Source of the DNA: Vibrio toranzoniae
Lineage (GTDB): Bacteria; Pseudomonadota; Gammaproteobacteria; Enterobacterales; Vibrionaceae
Length of the DNA: 64,000 bases
Assembly (NCBI RefSeq): GCF_024347655.1
Contig: NZ_AP025515.1
Location: 1,240,001-1,304,000, forward strand
Direction: 5' to 3'
The translations under genes were made by a program, and so were the position numbers. The notes under the pieces were generated by a model. The model did no database searches. It had not been told where the DNA came from and saw nothing but the letters and a program-made list of their open reading frames with translations. This document shows, piece by piece, positions 43,837 to 54,139 of this stretch (within the stretch, counting starts at the first letter, position 1; every line of letters begins with the position of its first letter).

Positions 43837-44514
43837 ATGCATACTTGGAATAATGCGATAAAAACAGCACTTGAACCTTTGGCAAATAGTGACAAAGCAC
43901 CACAGATGCAAGCTTACATGCGTCACCGGTTTCAATTCTATGGAATTCAGGCAACACAAAGAAGAGAAGTTTTGAAGCCTCTTTTTGCAAAAGAACAGCT
44001 CCCCAATATCGATGATTTACCTCGTATTATCAGAGAGCTATGGTTACTTCCTGAAAGGGAGTTCCAAATGGTTGCTGTCGACTTACTCATTAAACGCAAA
44101 AAGCAGCTTCCAGAAACATTCTTAGCTGAAGTCGAGTGGTTGATCATAACGAAATCATGGTGGGACACAGTTGATTTACTTGCTTCACACATTGTTGCCG
44201 CCCTGCATATCAACCATACTGCTCAAACTCAAGATTATATAAGCCGTTGGCGCGTCTCTGATAATATCTGGTTAAGGCGGTCCGCATTGCTTTATCAATT
44301 AAAGTTCAAACAGCAGACTAACGAAAGCCTTCTTTTTGAAGTAATCAAAGAAAATCAGGCTGATGAGGAATTCTTTATACAAAAAGCGATAGGTTGGGCA
44401 TTACGAGAATTCTCGAAAACTAACGCAAATTCTGTGGAGTCGTTTATTGACCAGCAAAACATTCAAGGGTTGGCAAGGCGAGAAGGACTGAAATGGCTGA
44501 ATAGTGATGATTAG
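43837..44514 (+). CDS. AlkD-like DNA alkylation repair protein
   Basis: A 225-residue all-helical HEAT-repeat protein of the DNA alkylation repair family. The family blocks are MRHRFQFYGIQATQRRE, WLLPEREFQMVAVDLL, TKSWWDTVDLLASHIV and WLRRSALLYQL, and KAIGWALREFSKTN is near the C-terminus. AlkD proteins excise bulky alkylated bases such as N7-alkylguanine. No neighbouring repair genes are seen. Confidence 0.9.
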   Translation: MHTWNNAIKTALEPLANSDKAPQMQAYMRHRFQFYGIQATQRREVLKPLFAKEQLPNIDDLPRIIRELWLLPEREFQMVAVDLLIKRKKQLPETFLAEVEWLIITKSWWDTVDLLASHIVAALHINHTAQTQDYISRWRVSDNIWLRRSALLYQLKFKQQTNESLLFEVIKENQADEEFFIQKAIGWALREFSKTNANSVESFIDQQNIQGLARREGLKWLNSDD

Positions 44515-44625
44515 TTTCAATCCTTCATATCTCAGTCTTGAGATGATTTCCCTGATTCTTCGACCTAGATTGAATACTTGTCCCTCAGGGCCAATCACCT
44601 TATGCTTTTCACCAGTCAAATATTG

Positions 44626-44657
44626 AGCAATGCCAGCGAGGATTCACTGGCATTGCT
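44626..44657. terminator. hairpin downstream of araH
   Basis: A perfect 11-bp stem, AGCAATGCCAG/CTGGCATTGCT, lies between the convergent alkD-like and araFGH units. The minus-strand side is followed by an A/T-rich sequence. It can serve as a weak two-way terminator. Confidence 0.55.
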
Positions 44658-44727
44658 ACTAAATGTAATGACTGACCCCTTACCGTGTCATACATGAATA
44701 ATCTAATGATCCTGAGACCTTATCAAC

Positions 44728-45717
44728 TTATCCTTGATTACTCTGCTTGTAACGGTCAAAAATAACAGCGGCTAGTAATATGATGCCTCGGACGACATAT
44801 TGAGAAAACGGTGACATGTTAAGCAGGTTCATCGCATTTTCTACCGTTCCCAGAATCAATACCCCAGCAATAACATAGGACACTTTGCCTATGCCACCTT
44901 TGAGAGATACTCCCCCGAGTACACAAGCTGAAATGACGACCAATTCGAAACCTACGGAGGTCATTGGTTGACCACTTGTCATACGCGCTGCCAAAATAAC
45001 CCCAGCAAGCGCTGAGATTAACCCTGATACGGTGAAAATGATCATCTTAGTTTTGACCACATTGACACCAGCCAAACGCGCCGCCTCTTCGTTACCACCT
45101 ATCGCTAACGTATTGCGACCGTAAACCGTACGATTGAGAAGAAAAGCGAATAGAGCAAAAGTAATCATGGTCAGCCATATCGGTGTCGGAATTCCTAGGA
45201 TGGATGAGTTACCCAAAGCAAAAAATTTCTCTTCTGTGATACCTACTGCTCTGCCGTCGGAGATGATGTAGCCGAGACCACGAGCGATCTGCATGGTTGC
45301 TAACGTAGTGATTAACGCATTGATTTTCAGTTTCGCTATCACGAAACCGTTAAGTAGCCCAAATGCTGCACCAGACAATAAGCCAGCACCAATACCAAGT
45401 ACCAAACTGCTCGTTGCATTAATTGCTACTGCGGTCACGACACCTGAACAGGCGATAATTGAAGCGACAGACAGGTCGAGATCACCGCAAGCTAAGCAGA
45501 ACAGCATCGCACATGCCACCATGCCACTCATCGAAATTGCCAGACCAAGCCCTTTCATATTGATGAAAGTCGCAAAGTAAGGCACAAATAAGGCACATAG
45601 AATAAATAGACCAGCGAACACAATCAGCATTCCGAATCGGTCCCAAATGCCGGCCAAATTAAAGGAGCGTTTTGCGTCCTGTTGTTCAAGAGGTTTTGTA
45701 GAGCTTGTTACAGACAT
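44728..45717 (-). CDS. araH: L-arabinose ABC transporter permease
   Basis: A 329-residue membrane protein of the ribose/arabinose permease family with about nine or ten helices. The family features DLDLSVASIIACSGVVTA, GLLNGFVIAKLKINALITTLATM and GGVSLKGGIGKV are present. It is the last gene of araFGH, 25 bases after araG, and forms the channel in the inner membrane. Confidence 0.93.
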   Translation of the reverse strand: MSVTSSTKPLEQQDAKRSFNLAGIWDRFGMLIVFAGLFILCALFVPYFATFINMKGLGLAISMSGMVACAMLFCLACGDLDLSVASIIACSGVVTAVAINATSSLVLGIGAGLLSGAAFGLLNGFVIAKLKINALITTLATMQIARGLGYIISDGRAVGITEEKFFALGNSSILGIPTPIWLTMITFALFAFLLNRTVYGRNTLAIGGNEEAARLAGVNVVKTKMIIFTVSGLISALAGVILAARMTSGQPMTSVGFELVVISACVLGGVSLKGGIGKVSYVIAGVLILGTVENAMNLLNMSPFSQYVVRGIILLAAVIFDRYKQSNQG

Positions 45718-45742
45718 AATAATATTCCTTAATTTTTAAGCG

Positions 45743-47260
45743 TTAAGCAGCGGCCGAACCTTCTTGGTCTAGCATTGCCAGACGAAGCGCAGTTTGCTCG
45801 TTAAATTCGTCGCGTTGTAATTCACCGGTCACAGCGCCTTCTTTCATGACAACGACGCGATCTGAGATACCCAATACTTCCGGTAAGTCGCTGGAAACGA
45901 CGAGTACGGTCACCCCGTTTTCCGCCAGCTTAAAAATGAGTTCGTATATTTCTGACTTTGCTCCAACATCGATACCGCGGGTAGGCTCATCCAACAAGAT
46001 GACGCTCATTGCTGTTGACAACCAACGGCCAAGAATGACTTTCTGCTGGTTACCACCGGACAGTTTTCCAATAGGTTGTTCTAAAGAAGAAGTTTTTACA
46101 TTAAGTGCTTCTTTTTGCTTCGAAGCGTTTTTTTTCTCCCAGTCGAAATCAATCAAGCTTTTGAACTTTAGATTCCAAGGACGAGCACTAATGTTGGTGT
46201 TTTCTTGAACCGACATGATAGGAACGATGCCGTCGGCTTTGCGGTCTTCCGAGCACAGCGTAATACCAGCTCGAATGGCATCTTGCGGGGTTTTTACGCC
46301 AATTTTAATATTGTGAAGAAACAGGTCTCCTGCACTTTTCTTATCGGCACCAAAAATAAGGCGAGTTAGCTCGGTTCGTCCAGCTCCCACTAAGCCAAAT
46401 AACCCTAAAATTTCACCTTGTTTGATATCCATTGATAGCGGCTGGCTTAACCCTGGGCCTTCGAAGTTTTCTATACGCAGGCCACTTTGACCATGCTGAC
46501 GTGAACGATAGTTGTAGATATCGTTGATTTCGCGACCTACCATCAATTCCACTAATCGGTCATGAGTCAGTTCAGACATATCATGGAATGATTGCACGTG
46601 CTCACCATCTTTGAAGATAGTAATTGCATCACAAAGGTCGAATATTTCTTCCATACGATGTGATACATACATGATGACTTTTCCAGAATCACGCAGTTCA
46701 CGAATAACCTTAAATAGGTTCTTAATTTCTCGTTGCGATAAGCTACTGGTTGGCTCATCAAAAGCGATAATTTGTGCATTGCGACTCAATGCTTTGGCAA
46801 TCTCAACCATTTGCCATTGGCCGATAGAAAGATCCTTTAATTGGCATGAAGGATCGAAGGTTTCACCTAAGCGTTCTAACTGAACTCGTGCATTTTTGTT
46901 TAGAGTTTCGGTATCCACTCGGCCGCCCTTGGTTGGCAACTGCCCAAGATAAATATTCTCGGCAACCGTCAGTTCAGGAACGAGGTTGAGCTCTTGATAA
47001 ATAATGGCAATACCGTAAGCAAGGGCATCATTGGTTGAGTTTAGCGCCACTTCTTCACCGTCAATGGCGATATGACCGTCAGTTGGTTGATGAAATCCGC
47101 TGAGAGTTTTGAGAAGCGTTGATTTACCAGCACCATTTTCGCCCATCAAAGCGTGAACACTGCCCGCATCGGCGCGGAAGCTAACGTTGTTCAATGCCTT
47201 AACACCGGGGAAGTGCTTTGAAATATTGCGAAACTCTATGTAAGAGGGGGACTTAGCCAT
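45743..47260 (-). CDS. araG: L-arabinose ABC transporter ATP-binding protein
   Basis: A 505-residue protein with two ABC ATPase domains. The first has GENGAGKSTLLK, the ABC signature LSIGQWQMVE and Walker B IIAFDEPTSSL. The second has a degenerate P-loop (GLFGLVGAGRTELTRL), then LSGGNQQKV and VILLDEPTRGID. This is the normal layout for sugar importers of the AraG/RbsA type. Confidence 0.94.
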   Translation of the reverse strand: MAKSPSYIEFRNISKHFPGVKALNNVSFRADAGSVHALMGENGAGKSTLLKTLSGFHQPTDGHIAIDGEEVALNSTNDALAYGIAIIYQELNLVPELTVAENIYLGQLPTKGGRVDTETLNKNARVQLERLGETFDPSCQLKDLSIGQWQMVEIAKALSRNAQIIAFDEPTSSLSQREIKNLFKVIRELRDSGKVIMYVSHRMEEIFDLCDAITIFKDGEHVQSFHDMSELTHDRLVELMVGREINDIYNYRSRQHGQSGLRIENFEGPGLSQPLSMDIKQGEILGLFGLVGAGRTELTRLIFGADKKSAGDLFLHNIKIGVKTPQDAIRAGITLCSEDRKADGIVPIMSVQENTNISARPWNLKFKSLIDFDWEKKNASKQKEALNVKTSSLEQPIGKLSGGNQQKVILGRWLSTAMSVILLDEPTRGIDVGAKSEIYELIFKLAENGVTVLVVSSDLPEVLGISDRVVVMKEGAVTGELQRDEFNEQTALRLAMLDQEGSAAA

Positions 47261-47284
47261 GACATTCTCTCCGTTAAGTCAGGT

Positions 47285-47309
47285 GGTGACGACCCATAAG
47301 GTCGTCACC
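47285..47309 (-). promoter_or_regulatory. araF-araG intercistronic stem-loop
   Basis: A perfect GGTGACGACC/GGTCGTCACC stem with a five-base loop lies between araF and araG. Such stem-loops after binding-protein genes protect the upstream message and let the binding protein be made in excess. There is no T-run, so full termination is not expected. Confidence 0.7.
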
Positions 47310-47319
47310 GAAAGTGAGC

Positions 47320-48318
47320 TTAAAGCCCTTTCTTAGCTAGTTCGTCTTTGAAGTTATCACGCGTGATAAGTACAACGTCTGTAACTTCTACAAACTTCTC
47401 TGGCTGGATATCGTCAGTCACCCATTTGTAAAGTGACTCGATACTTTTGTAGCCATGTACGTCTGGGCTAGGTAGCAGTGAACCGTAGAACCCTGTCGGC
47501 TGAGATTTAGCCAGTTCGTTCACTGCATCGACGCCATTGATACCAATACCGATTACGTCGTTTGCACTGAACCCCTGACCTTCAGTGGCACGTACACCGC
47601 CTAGTACTGTATTGTCGTTCATGCCTAAAACTAGCCATTGCTTAACGGTTGGGTATTGAACAAGCAGAGAGTTTGCTGCGTCTAGTGCACCTGGGATGTC
47701 GTTGGTTTTCGTTGGTACACGGTAGATCTGATCGACAGGGAAGCCGGCTTGTTCTAGTGCCGAAATCGAGCCATCTACACGACGACGTGCTGTATCAAGT
47801 TCGTCAGCGGTGATTGCCATTACACCTGTTGTAGAGGCATCCCAGTTACGTCTCTGCATTTCATTGTAAAGCTCCGTTCCTTGGCGTTCGCCAATAGCGG
47901 TTGCTGCCATCATAACCAATGGAACGTCGGTCATCGGTTCGCCTTTCGCATTCAGGAATTGGTCATCGACAGTCACAACTTTCAGGTCATAACTTTTTGC
48001 CTTCGCCATAATTGCAGGACCTAATTTAGGATCAGGTGTGCAAATAACGAAACCTTTCGCACCTTGTGCCGCCAGTGTGTCGATAGCATTAAGGGTTTTT
48101 TCGCCATCGGGCACGGCCATTTTTACGACTTCAAAGCCTAAATCTTTACCTGCTTTTTCAGCGAATGACCATTCAGTTTGGAACCATGGTTCCTCCGGTT
48201 GCTTAACTAGGTAGCCTAATCGAGTTTCATCGTTAGAGCCGAAAAAGGCATTGGCAGAAGCGCTGAGTAAAGTGATGCCAGATAAGGCCGCGACTGTGAG
48301 TAGTTTTTTTAGTTTCAT
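47320..48318 (-). CDS. araF: L-arabinose periplasmic binding protein
   Basis: A 332-residue periplasmic protein. The signal peptide (MKLKKLLTVAALSGITLLSASANA) is followed by the type I sugar-binding fold (LGYLVKQPEEPWFQTEWSFAEKAGKDLGFEVV, DTLAAQGAKGFVICTPDP, GMNDNTVLGGVRATEGQGF). The ATG at 48318 is chosen since the signal starts there and GGATGG precedes it. It is the first gene of araFGH and diverges from araB. Confidence 0.93.
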   Translation of the reverse strand: MKLKKLLTVAALSGITLLSASANAFFGSNDETRLGYLVKQPEEPWFQTEWSFAEKAGKDLGFEVVKMAVPDGEKTLNAIDTLAAQGAKGFVICTPDPKLGPAIMAKAKSYDLKVVTVDDQFLNAKGEPMTDVPLVMMAATAIGERQGTELYNEMQRRNWDASTTGVMAITADELDTARRRVDGSISALEQAGFPVDQIYRVPTKTNDIPGALDAANSLLVQYPTVKQWLVLGMNDNTVLGGVRATEGQGFSANDVIGIGINGVDAVNELAKSQPTGFYGSLLPSPDVHGYKSIESLYKWVTDDIQPEKFVEVTDVVLITRDNFKDELAKKGL

Positions 48319-48689
48319 TGTTATCCATCCGCTGGTAGAGGTGAGTGTTCGTCCTACATATTTGTGGATCTTGGAATAATTATTAGTGATAAGAATCACA
48401 GCTGAGGAATGTAGCGTTTTTGTCCATTTATTTAGCCGCAGAGACTATGATGCAGCTCTCGGTTAGTGGTTTTTTCGTGATTTGAGATTAATTTGTCAGC
48501 ACTTGAAATGTTAAATTTGCTAATTATTGTGTGATTATAGCTCGATTTCCCTAGGTGTTAGAAAGAACACAAAAAACGTCTCGTGGCGTTTTTGTCCATA
48601 AAGTTAGCGAGCCTATTTATGGGATAACGGCTTCGCTCTCGCTATAACTGCAAGAGGATTTAGTTTGCTGACCAAAAGTTGGAGCTCTT
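48319..48689. promoter_or_regulatory. divergent araF/araB control region with AraC half-sites
   Basis: Two pairs of AraC half-sites are seen, each with 21-bp spacing. Near araB, TGGCGTTTTTGTCCATA (48584-48600) is followed 21 bases later by TAGCGAGCCTATTTATG (48605-48621), closely matching E. coli araI1-I2. A TATAAC -10 is at about 48643. Near araF, TAGCGTTTTTGTCCATT (48412-48428) is followed by a TAGC half-site at 48433. The pairs are 172 bp apart, so DNA looping is possible. A CRP-like TGTGATTATAGCTCG near 48530 is weak. Confidence 0.8.
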
Positions 48690-50393
48690 ATGGACACATT
48701 GAAAACACATCAGCAGCATGTAATTGGTTTAGATTTCGGATCGGACTCTGTACGTGCTCTTGTCGTTAATGCAGACACAGGCAAAGAAGTATCTTCGTCT
48801 GTTGTCTATTACCCAAGATGGATCAAAGGACTTTATTGTCAGCCTGATCAATCTCAGTTCAGGCATCACCCCCAAGACTATCTGGATGCGATGACCGACG
48901 CTATCCAAGAAGTGTTGAGCACAGTTTCACCTACCGTAACTTCTTCTGTCGTGGGTATTGGTGTTGATACAACGGGTTCGACACCTGCGCCAATTGATGA
49001 AAACGGTACCATTCTCGCTTTACTTCCAGAGTTCGAAAACAGCCCCAATGCGATGTTCGTTTTATGGAAGGACCATACATCGGTAACCAAAGCCGATTTG
49101 ATTAATGAGCTAGCACACTCGGGAACCTATACCGATTACACCCGCTACATCGGTGGGGTGTATTCATCGGAATGGTTCTGGGCTAAAGCGGCGTGGGTCA
49201 GTGAACAAGATGAACAAATTGCAAAGCGAGCCTATAGCTGGGTAGAGCTTTGTGACTGGATTCCAGCCACTCTTTCCGGTAATCAACATCCTCAAAAACT
49301 ACGCCGTAGTATTTGTGCTGCTGGGCATAAAGCCATGTGGCACGACAGCTGGGGTGGTTTGCCTGACCAAGCCTTCTTAAGCGCAATTTCTCCAACACTC
49401 GATGGTATTCGTGACCGCATGTTTTCGGATGTATTCACATCAGATCAAGCGGCTGGGTATCTCTCGAAAGAGTGGGCAGAGCGATTGGGACTACCGGAAG
49501 GTATTGCCATCGCCATTGGTGAGTTTGATTGTCATATGGGTGCCGTTGGAGCGGGTGCTGGCGCCAATGACTTAGTGAAAGTCATTGGAACCTCGACCTG
49601 TGACATTTTAATGGTGGAAGCAGAGCAGGTCGGTGACCGCACTATTCATGGGATTTGTGGCCAAGTAGAAGGCAGTGCTATGCCCGAGTTGCTCGCTTTA
49701 GAAGCGGGGCAATCAGCGTTTGGTGATATGTACGCTTGGTTTAAAAACGTATTGATGTGGCCATTGCAGGCTTATGTAGAGCGTAACCCAGACTTTGCGT
49801 TGACCGCGGAAGAAATCGCTTCTGACTTACTGCCAATGCTTTCGGAAGCGGCAGAGCAGCAAGGCATTGATCAGTACACACCAGTGGCAATGGATTGGCT
49901 TAATGGTCGACGTACACCCTATGCAAATCAGCGTTTAAAAGGTGCAATTTGCGATTTGAATCTTGGCAGTGCTTCACCCGCTATATTCTCAGCGCTTGTA
50001 GAGTCGACGGCGCATGGTGCAAAAGCGATTGTGGATTGCTTTATTGAACAAGACGTAACGGTTGAACGCGTGATTGCCATAGGTGGTATTGCTCAGAAAT
50101 CACCTTATGTGATGCAAATGTGTGCTGATGTGATAGGCCGCGAAATCGTCGTCGTAGAGTCGGAGCAATGCTGTGCCTTGGGGGCGGCAATATTTGCTGC
50201 AGTAGCCGCAGGCGTTTACCCAAATACCAAAGCAGCACAAAGTGTGATGGCCAGCCCCGTTCGTCAAGCCTATTTACCAAACCCAGAAGTACAAGCGATG
50301 AGAGCGGAGCGATATGCGACCTATCGTCAATTAGGGCAGCACATGGAGCAGCTTGCTGAATTTCATCAATCTCAGGAGCGTGACAATGTCTGA
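48690..50393 (+). CDS. araB: L-ribulokinase
   Basis: A 567-residue FGGY-family kinase that phosphorylates L-ribulose with ATP. The N-terminus has [21 protein letters not shown]. The [11 protein letters not shown] and [12 protein letters not shown] blocks, the LNGRRTPYA motif and the C-terminal [19 protein letters not shown] are characteristic. It is the first gene of the araBDA operon. Its end overlaps araD by eight bases. Confidence 0.95.
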   Translation: MDTLKTHQQHVIGLDFGSDSVRALVVNADTGKEVSSSVVYYPRWIKGLYCQPDQSQFRHHPQDYLDAMTDAIQEVLSTVSPTVTSSVVGIGVDTTGSTPAPIDENGTILALLPEFENSPNAMFVLWKDHTSVTKADLINELAHSGTYTDYTRYIGGVYSSEWFWAKAAWVSEQDEQIAKRAYSWVELCDWIPATLSGNQHPQKLRRSICAAGHKAMWHDSWGGLPDQAFLSAISPTLDGIRDRMFSDVFTSDQAAGYLSKEWAERLGLPEGIAIAIGEFDCHMGAVGAGAGANDLVKVIGTSTCDILMVEAEQVGDRTIHGICGQVEGSAMPELLALEAGQSAFGDMYAWFKNVLMWPLQAYVERNPDFALTAEEIASDLLPMLSEAAEQQGIDQYTPVAMDWLNGRRTPYANQRLKGAICDLNLGSASPAIFSALVESTAHGAKAIVDCFIEQDVTVERVIAIGGIAQKSPYVMQMCADVIGREIVVVESEQCCALGAAIFAAVAAGVYPNTKAAQSVMASPVRQAYLPNPEVQAMRAERYATYRQLGQHMEQLAEFHQSQERDNV

Positions 50394-51126
50394 ACAAACA
50401 GTATGGACCGACGTTGATTTAACCGCAGAACGCCTTAAAGCACTTCGTCATCAAGTTTGGCAAGCCAATATGGACCTTCAGCGCCATAACCTTGTGACCT
50501 TCACTTGGGGGAATGTTTCAGGCATCGACCGTAAGTCAGGTTTGGTCGTCATTAAACCGAGTGGTGTTGAATACAGCGACCTCAGCGCCGCCAACATGGT
50601 AATTGTGGATCTACAAGGCCGAATCGTTGAGGGAGATATGAATCCTTCTTCAGATACCGCGACGCATTTAGAGCTTTACCGTCAATATCCCGATATTGGC
50701 GGTATTGTCCATACTCATTCGCCACAAGCGACAGCATGGGCTCAAGCAGGTCGCGCCATTCCGGCACTGGGTACCACTCACGCGGACTATTTCTATGGTC
50801 AAATCGATTGTACTCGAGCATTGAGTGACAAAGAGATTGCTGAAGATTATGAGTTAAACACCGGCAAAGTGATTGTTGAAACCATTGGTGACGGAGACGC
50901 GATGGCAGCTCCCGGTATTCTTGTTAAAGAGCACGCGCCGTTTACTTGGGGGAAAGATCCACATCAAGCTGTACATAATGCTGTAGTGGTGGAGGTGGTT
51001 GCTGGTATGGCATTACAAACATTACAAATCAACTCGGGCGTAAGTTCGATTAATCCATCGCTCTTGGATAAACACTATTTACGTAAGCACGGCGCAAACG
51101 CCTACTACGGTCAAACCAAAAAATAA
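50386..51126 (+). CDS. araD: L-ribulose-5-phosphate 4-epimerase
   Basis: A 246-residue class II aldolase-fold zinc enzyme. Visible are [13 protein letters not shown], the substrate loop [11 protein letters not shown], zinc-ligand region [15 protein letters not shown], and HADYFYG. It converts L-ribulose 5-phosphate to D-xylulose 5-phosphate. The ATG at 50386 with CAGGAG upstream is the start. The araB-araD-araA order differs from the E. coli araBAD order. Confidence 0.95.
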   Translation: MSEQTVWTDVDLTAERLKALRHQVWQANMDLQRHNLVTFTWGNVSGIDRKSGLVVIKPSGVEYSDLSAANMVIVDLQGRIVEGDMNPSSDTATHLELYRQYPDIGGIVHTHSPQATAWAQAGRAIPALGTTHADYFYGQIDCTRALSDKEIAEDYELNTGKVIVETIGDGDAMAAPGILVKEHAPFTWGKDPHQAVHNAVVVEVVAGMALQTLQINSGVSSINPSLLDKHYLRKHGANAYYGQTKK

Positions 51127-51132
51127 GGATAC

Positions 51133-52623
51133 ATGATGAATATTTTCAATGAGAAACAAGTATGGTTTGTGACAGGTTCTCAGCATCTGTATGGCCCAAA
51201 AGTTTTAGAAAGTGTGGCAAATAACAGTGAAGAAATCATTGCTGGCCTAAATGCAGCTCCAGGAATTTCTGTGGACATCGCTAACAAAGGCACAGTAAAA
51301 ACGCCTGACGAAATCCTTGCTGTCTGCCGTGCAGCGAACAACGATCCGAATTGTGTCGGCTTAATGCTCTGGATGCACACCTTCTCTCCCGCAAAAATGT
51401 GGATTGCAGGCTTAACTCAACTTAACAAACCATTCCTACATCTACATACACAGTTTAATGCGCAACTGCCATGGGATGAGATTGACATGGATTTTATGAA
51501 TCTCAATCAAAGTGCGCATGGTTGCCGTGAGTTCGGTTTTATTGGTACTCGTCTGAATATTGAGCGAAAAGTGGTTGTGGGCCACTGGAAAGACGAGCAA
51601 GTGCATAAAGATGTTGATGAATGGTGTCGCGCCGCAATTGGTGTAGAAGCCGGCAAACAACTTAAAGTTGCACGCTTTGGTGACAACATGCGCCAAGTTG
51701 CCGTAACGGAAGGCAATAAAGTCTCTGCACAAATTCAATTTGGTTACGAAGTGAATGCTTATGGGCTGGGTGAGCTGAGCGATGTAGTCAACTCGGTATC
51801 AGAATCAGATGTGAATCATTTGCTTGACGAATATGCATCAACCTATGAGATGGCGCCAGAGCTTCTAAATGATAAAGACCAAAAGATATTGATGGTGCAA
51901 GAAGCTCGTCTCGAGTTGGGTATGGAATCTTTCCTAAATTCGGTTGGTGCGAGCGCTTTCACTAATACGTTCGAAAACTTAACGGGCCTAACGAATCTAC
52001 CAGGACTCGCGACACAGCGATTGATGAGTAAAGGCTTTGGTTATGGTGGTGAGGGTGACTGGAAAACGGCTGCTATGACTCACATTATTAAAGTAATGGG
52101 ACAAGGTAGGGAAGGCGGAACTTCATTTATGGAAGATTACACCTACAACTTTGGCGGGAAAGGTCAGGTTTTGGGGGCTCATATGCTCGAGGTCTGTCCA
52201 TCTATCGCCGCGGCGAAACCTAAACTAGAGATCCACCGTCACACAATAGGTTGTCGTTGTGATATCCCACGTCTGATTTTTAGTGGTCAATCTGGTGAAG
52301 CATTGAATGTGTCTGTTATTGACCTTGGTGATCGCTTTAGAATGGTGGTGAATATGGTTGATACGATTACTCCACCAGCATCATTACCGCATCTTCCTGT
52401 TGCTCATGCATTGTGGGAGCCACAACCTAGCCTTAATGTGGCAGCGGCGGCTTGGATTCACGCTGGTGGCGCGCATCATGCGGTTTATAGCCAAGCGGTA
52501 ACCTTGTCTACACTGGCTGACTACGCAGAAATTCTAGGCATCGAAATGGTCGTAATTGATAATGACACTAACTTGCGTCAGTTCAAACAAGACTTACGCA
52601 ACAACGGCGTTTACTACCGCTAA
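51133..52623 (+). CDS. araA: L-arabinose isomerase
   Basis: A 496-residue manganese enzyme that interconverts L-arabinose and L-ribulose. [13 protein letters not shown], the [13 protein letters not shown] block, [14 protein letters not shown], and [12 protein letters not shown] with [10 protein letters not shown] are diagnostic. Two adjacent ATGs (51133 and 51136) follow AAGGA; the second has slightly better spacing. A hairpin follows the stop. Confidence 0.96.
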   Translation: MMNIFNEKQVWFVTGSQHLYGPKVLESVANNSEEIIAGLNAAPGISVDIANKGTVKTPDEILAVCRAANNDPNCVGLMLWMHTFSPAKMWIAGLTQLNKPFLHLHTQFNAQLPWDEIDMDFMNLNQSAHGCREFGFIGTRLNIERKVVVGHWKDEQVHKDVDEWCRAAIGVEAGKQLKVARFGDNMRQVAVTEGNKVSAQIQFGYEVNAYGLGELSDVVNSVSESDVNHLLDEYASTYEMAPELLNDKDQKILMVQEARLELGMESFLNSVGASAFTNTFENLTGLTNLPGLATQRLMSKGFGYGGEGDWKTAAMTHIIKVMGQGREGGTSFMEDYTYNFGGKGQVLGAHMLEVCPSIAAAKPKLEIHRHTIGCRCDIPRLIFSGQSGEALNVSVIDLGDRFRMVVNMVDTITPPASLPHLPVAHALWEPQPSLNVAAAAWIHAGGAHHAVYSQAVTLSTLADYAEILGIEMVVIDNDTNLRQFKQDLRNNGVYYR

Positions 52624-52637
52624 TTAATCTCAATAAT

Positions 52638-52660
52638 GTGCTCCTACAAGGGAGCACTTT
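52638..52660 (+). terminator. hairpin after araA
   Basis: GTGCTCC pairs with GGAGCAC around a short loop and is followed by TTT. The tail is too short for strong termination, so it probably lowers rather than stops transcription into the next genes. Confidence 0.6.
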
Positions 52661-52671
52661 GGAGTCTATTT

Positions 52672-53184
52672 GTGAATGATACAGATGTAGTTGCTACTCC
52701 TATTTATCAATTGGAAAAATCATGCTGGGTACTAAAGCTCGCCAGTGCGCACCCCACGAGTTTTGAACTTCAATACGATGGTGAAACTCATTATGTTGGT
52801 GTTATTGAGGTTATGAATAACGGAAACCTGATTTCTGTATTGGAAGCTAACTGGAAGTTTCGTCACAAAACGGATCGGCTAGAGCAGTGGTGTCAGGTGC
52901 AACATTCAGAAACGTTGTCGATTAACATGAATTACTATTTTTCTGGCGATGCTCTGGTGATTGAATACCTAGCGCGCAATAGCGTACCTACACGTTTGGA
53001 TATCCGCCATGAAATCCAACATCTACCGCGCCCTATTGATAAGGAAGCCCCCCCTAAACCTCACTTCCCTTGGCAACATAGAAGAGACGGTCTGCCGAGT
53101 GACTTTCTATCCAAAACGGAGAAGACCGATTTTTTCAGAGAAGCGTTTTCTGCTAAACAGTGGATTATTCTGGATAAACTGTGA
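52672..53184 (+). CDS. unknown protein between araA and araC
   Basis: A 170-residue soluble protein of unknown family, beta-rich, with two tryptophan clusters. I start it at GTG 52672 because GGAG lies seven bases before it, whereas an ATG at 52636 would lie at the foot of the araA hairpin. Its place in the arabinose locus suggests a link to arabinose use, for example sugar mutarotation or polysaccharide handling, but no motif supports a specific role. Confidence 0.6.
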   Translation: MNDTDVVATPIYQLEKSCWVLKLASAHPTSFELQYDGETHYVGVIEVMNNGNLISVLEANWKFRHKTDRLEQWCQVQHSETLSINMNYYFSGDALVIEYLARNSVPTRLDIRHEIQHLPRPIDKEAPPKPHFPWQHRRDGLPSDFLSKTEKTDFFREAFSAKQWIILDKL

Positions 53185-53248
53185 GGAATCACGGTGACAC
53201 TCTTTCGTAGCCCGAATAAACTGACATAAACCTCAATATAGATAATGC

Positions 53249-54088
53249 ATGCAAAACAACGATCCATTAAAGCCCGGGTATAACTTTGACGCTCACCTTG
53301 TGGCTGGCCTCACTCCTATTATTGAAGGAGATGAGCTAGATTTTGTCATTGATCGACCAAATGGGATGAAAGGTTTCATTATTAACCTCACCAGCCAAGG
53401 AGAGGGTACTATTTTCCATGGCGATGAGGCTTTTGATGTAAAAGCGGGTGACTTACTGCTCTTTCCACCGAGTGCGACTCACTTTTATCATCGTAAAAAA
53501 GACAATGCCTCTTGGTTCCACCGATGGATTTATTTTCGTCCACGTGCATTTTGGAACGAGTGGCTTTGCTGGCACGAACAGCATAAAGGGGTATATCTCA
53601 CCAAGGGAATAGAAAGCAGCACGGTTTCAATGCTAGAGAAGCTATTTATCGATATAGAATATATTTCCAAATCCGATATGCCTTATCGCGATGATTTAGC
53701 GATTAATCTTCTTGAACAACTGATTATTCGCTGTAAAAGTATCCAGCCTGATGTCGTCAATAAACCTCTCGACCCACGTGTGATTGAGGCGATGAACTAT
53801 ATGGCACAAAATTTAAGTCAAAGTTTCTCTCTAGAAGATATTGCGGATTTCACTTGTTTATCCGCTTCGCGTTTAGGCCACCTATTTCGTGATGAAGTTG
53901 GTATGACGATTACTCAATGGCGAGACGACCAACGAGTCAGCCGAGCTAAGCAACTCTTGGTGACCACCAACTATTCGGTTAACAGGATAGGCAGGGTTGT
54001 CGGCTATACCGATCCCCTCTATTTTTCACGAGTCTTTAAACGCAAGTCTGGTGTTAGCCCTAAGCTTTATAGAGAGCAAATTACTTAG
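53249..54088 (+). CDS. araC: arabinose operon regulator AraC
   Basis: A 279-residue regulator. The N-terminal cupin (GMKGFIINLTSQGEGTIFHGDEAFDVKAGDLLLFPPSATHFY) should bind L-arabinose. Two HTHs lie at the C-terminus (FSLEDIADFTCLSASRLGHLFRDEVG and YSVNRIGRVVGYTDPLYFSRVFKRKSGVSPKLYR). It is cis-encoded with araBDA and is the natural ligand of the half-sites at 48412-48621. Confidence 0.93.
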   Translation: MQNNDPLKPGYNFDAHLVAGLTPIIEGDELDFVIDRPNGMKGFIINLTSQGEGTIFHGDEAFDVKAGDLLLFPPSATHFYHRKKDNASWFHRWIYFRPRAFWNEWLCWHEQHKGVYLTKGIESSTVSMLEKLFIDIEYISKSDMPYRDDLAINLLEQLIIRCKSIQPDVVNKPLDPRVIEAMNYMAQNLSQSFSLEDIADFTCLSASRLGHLFRDEVGMTITQWRDDQRVSRAKQLLVTTNYSVNRIGRVVGYTDPLYFSRVFKRKSGVSPKLYREQIT

Positions 54089-54139
54089 TCGCGGCAAGAA
54101 AATATCTTGCTTTTCCACATAATAAACTCGGTATATCGC

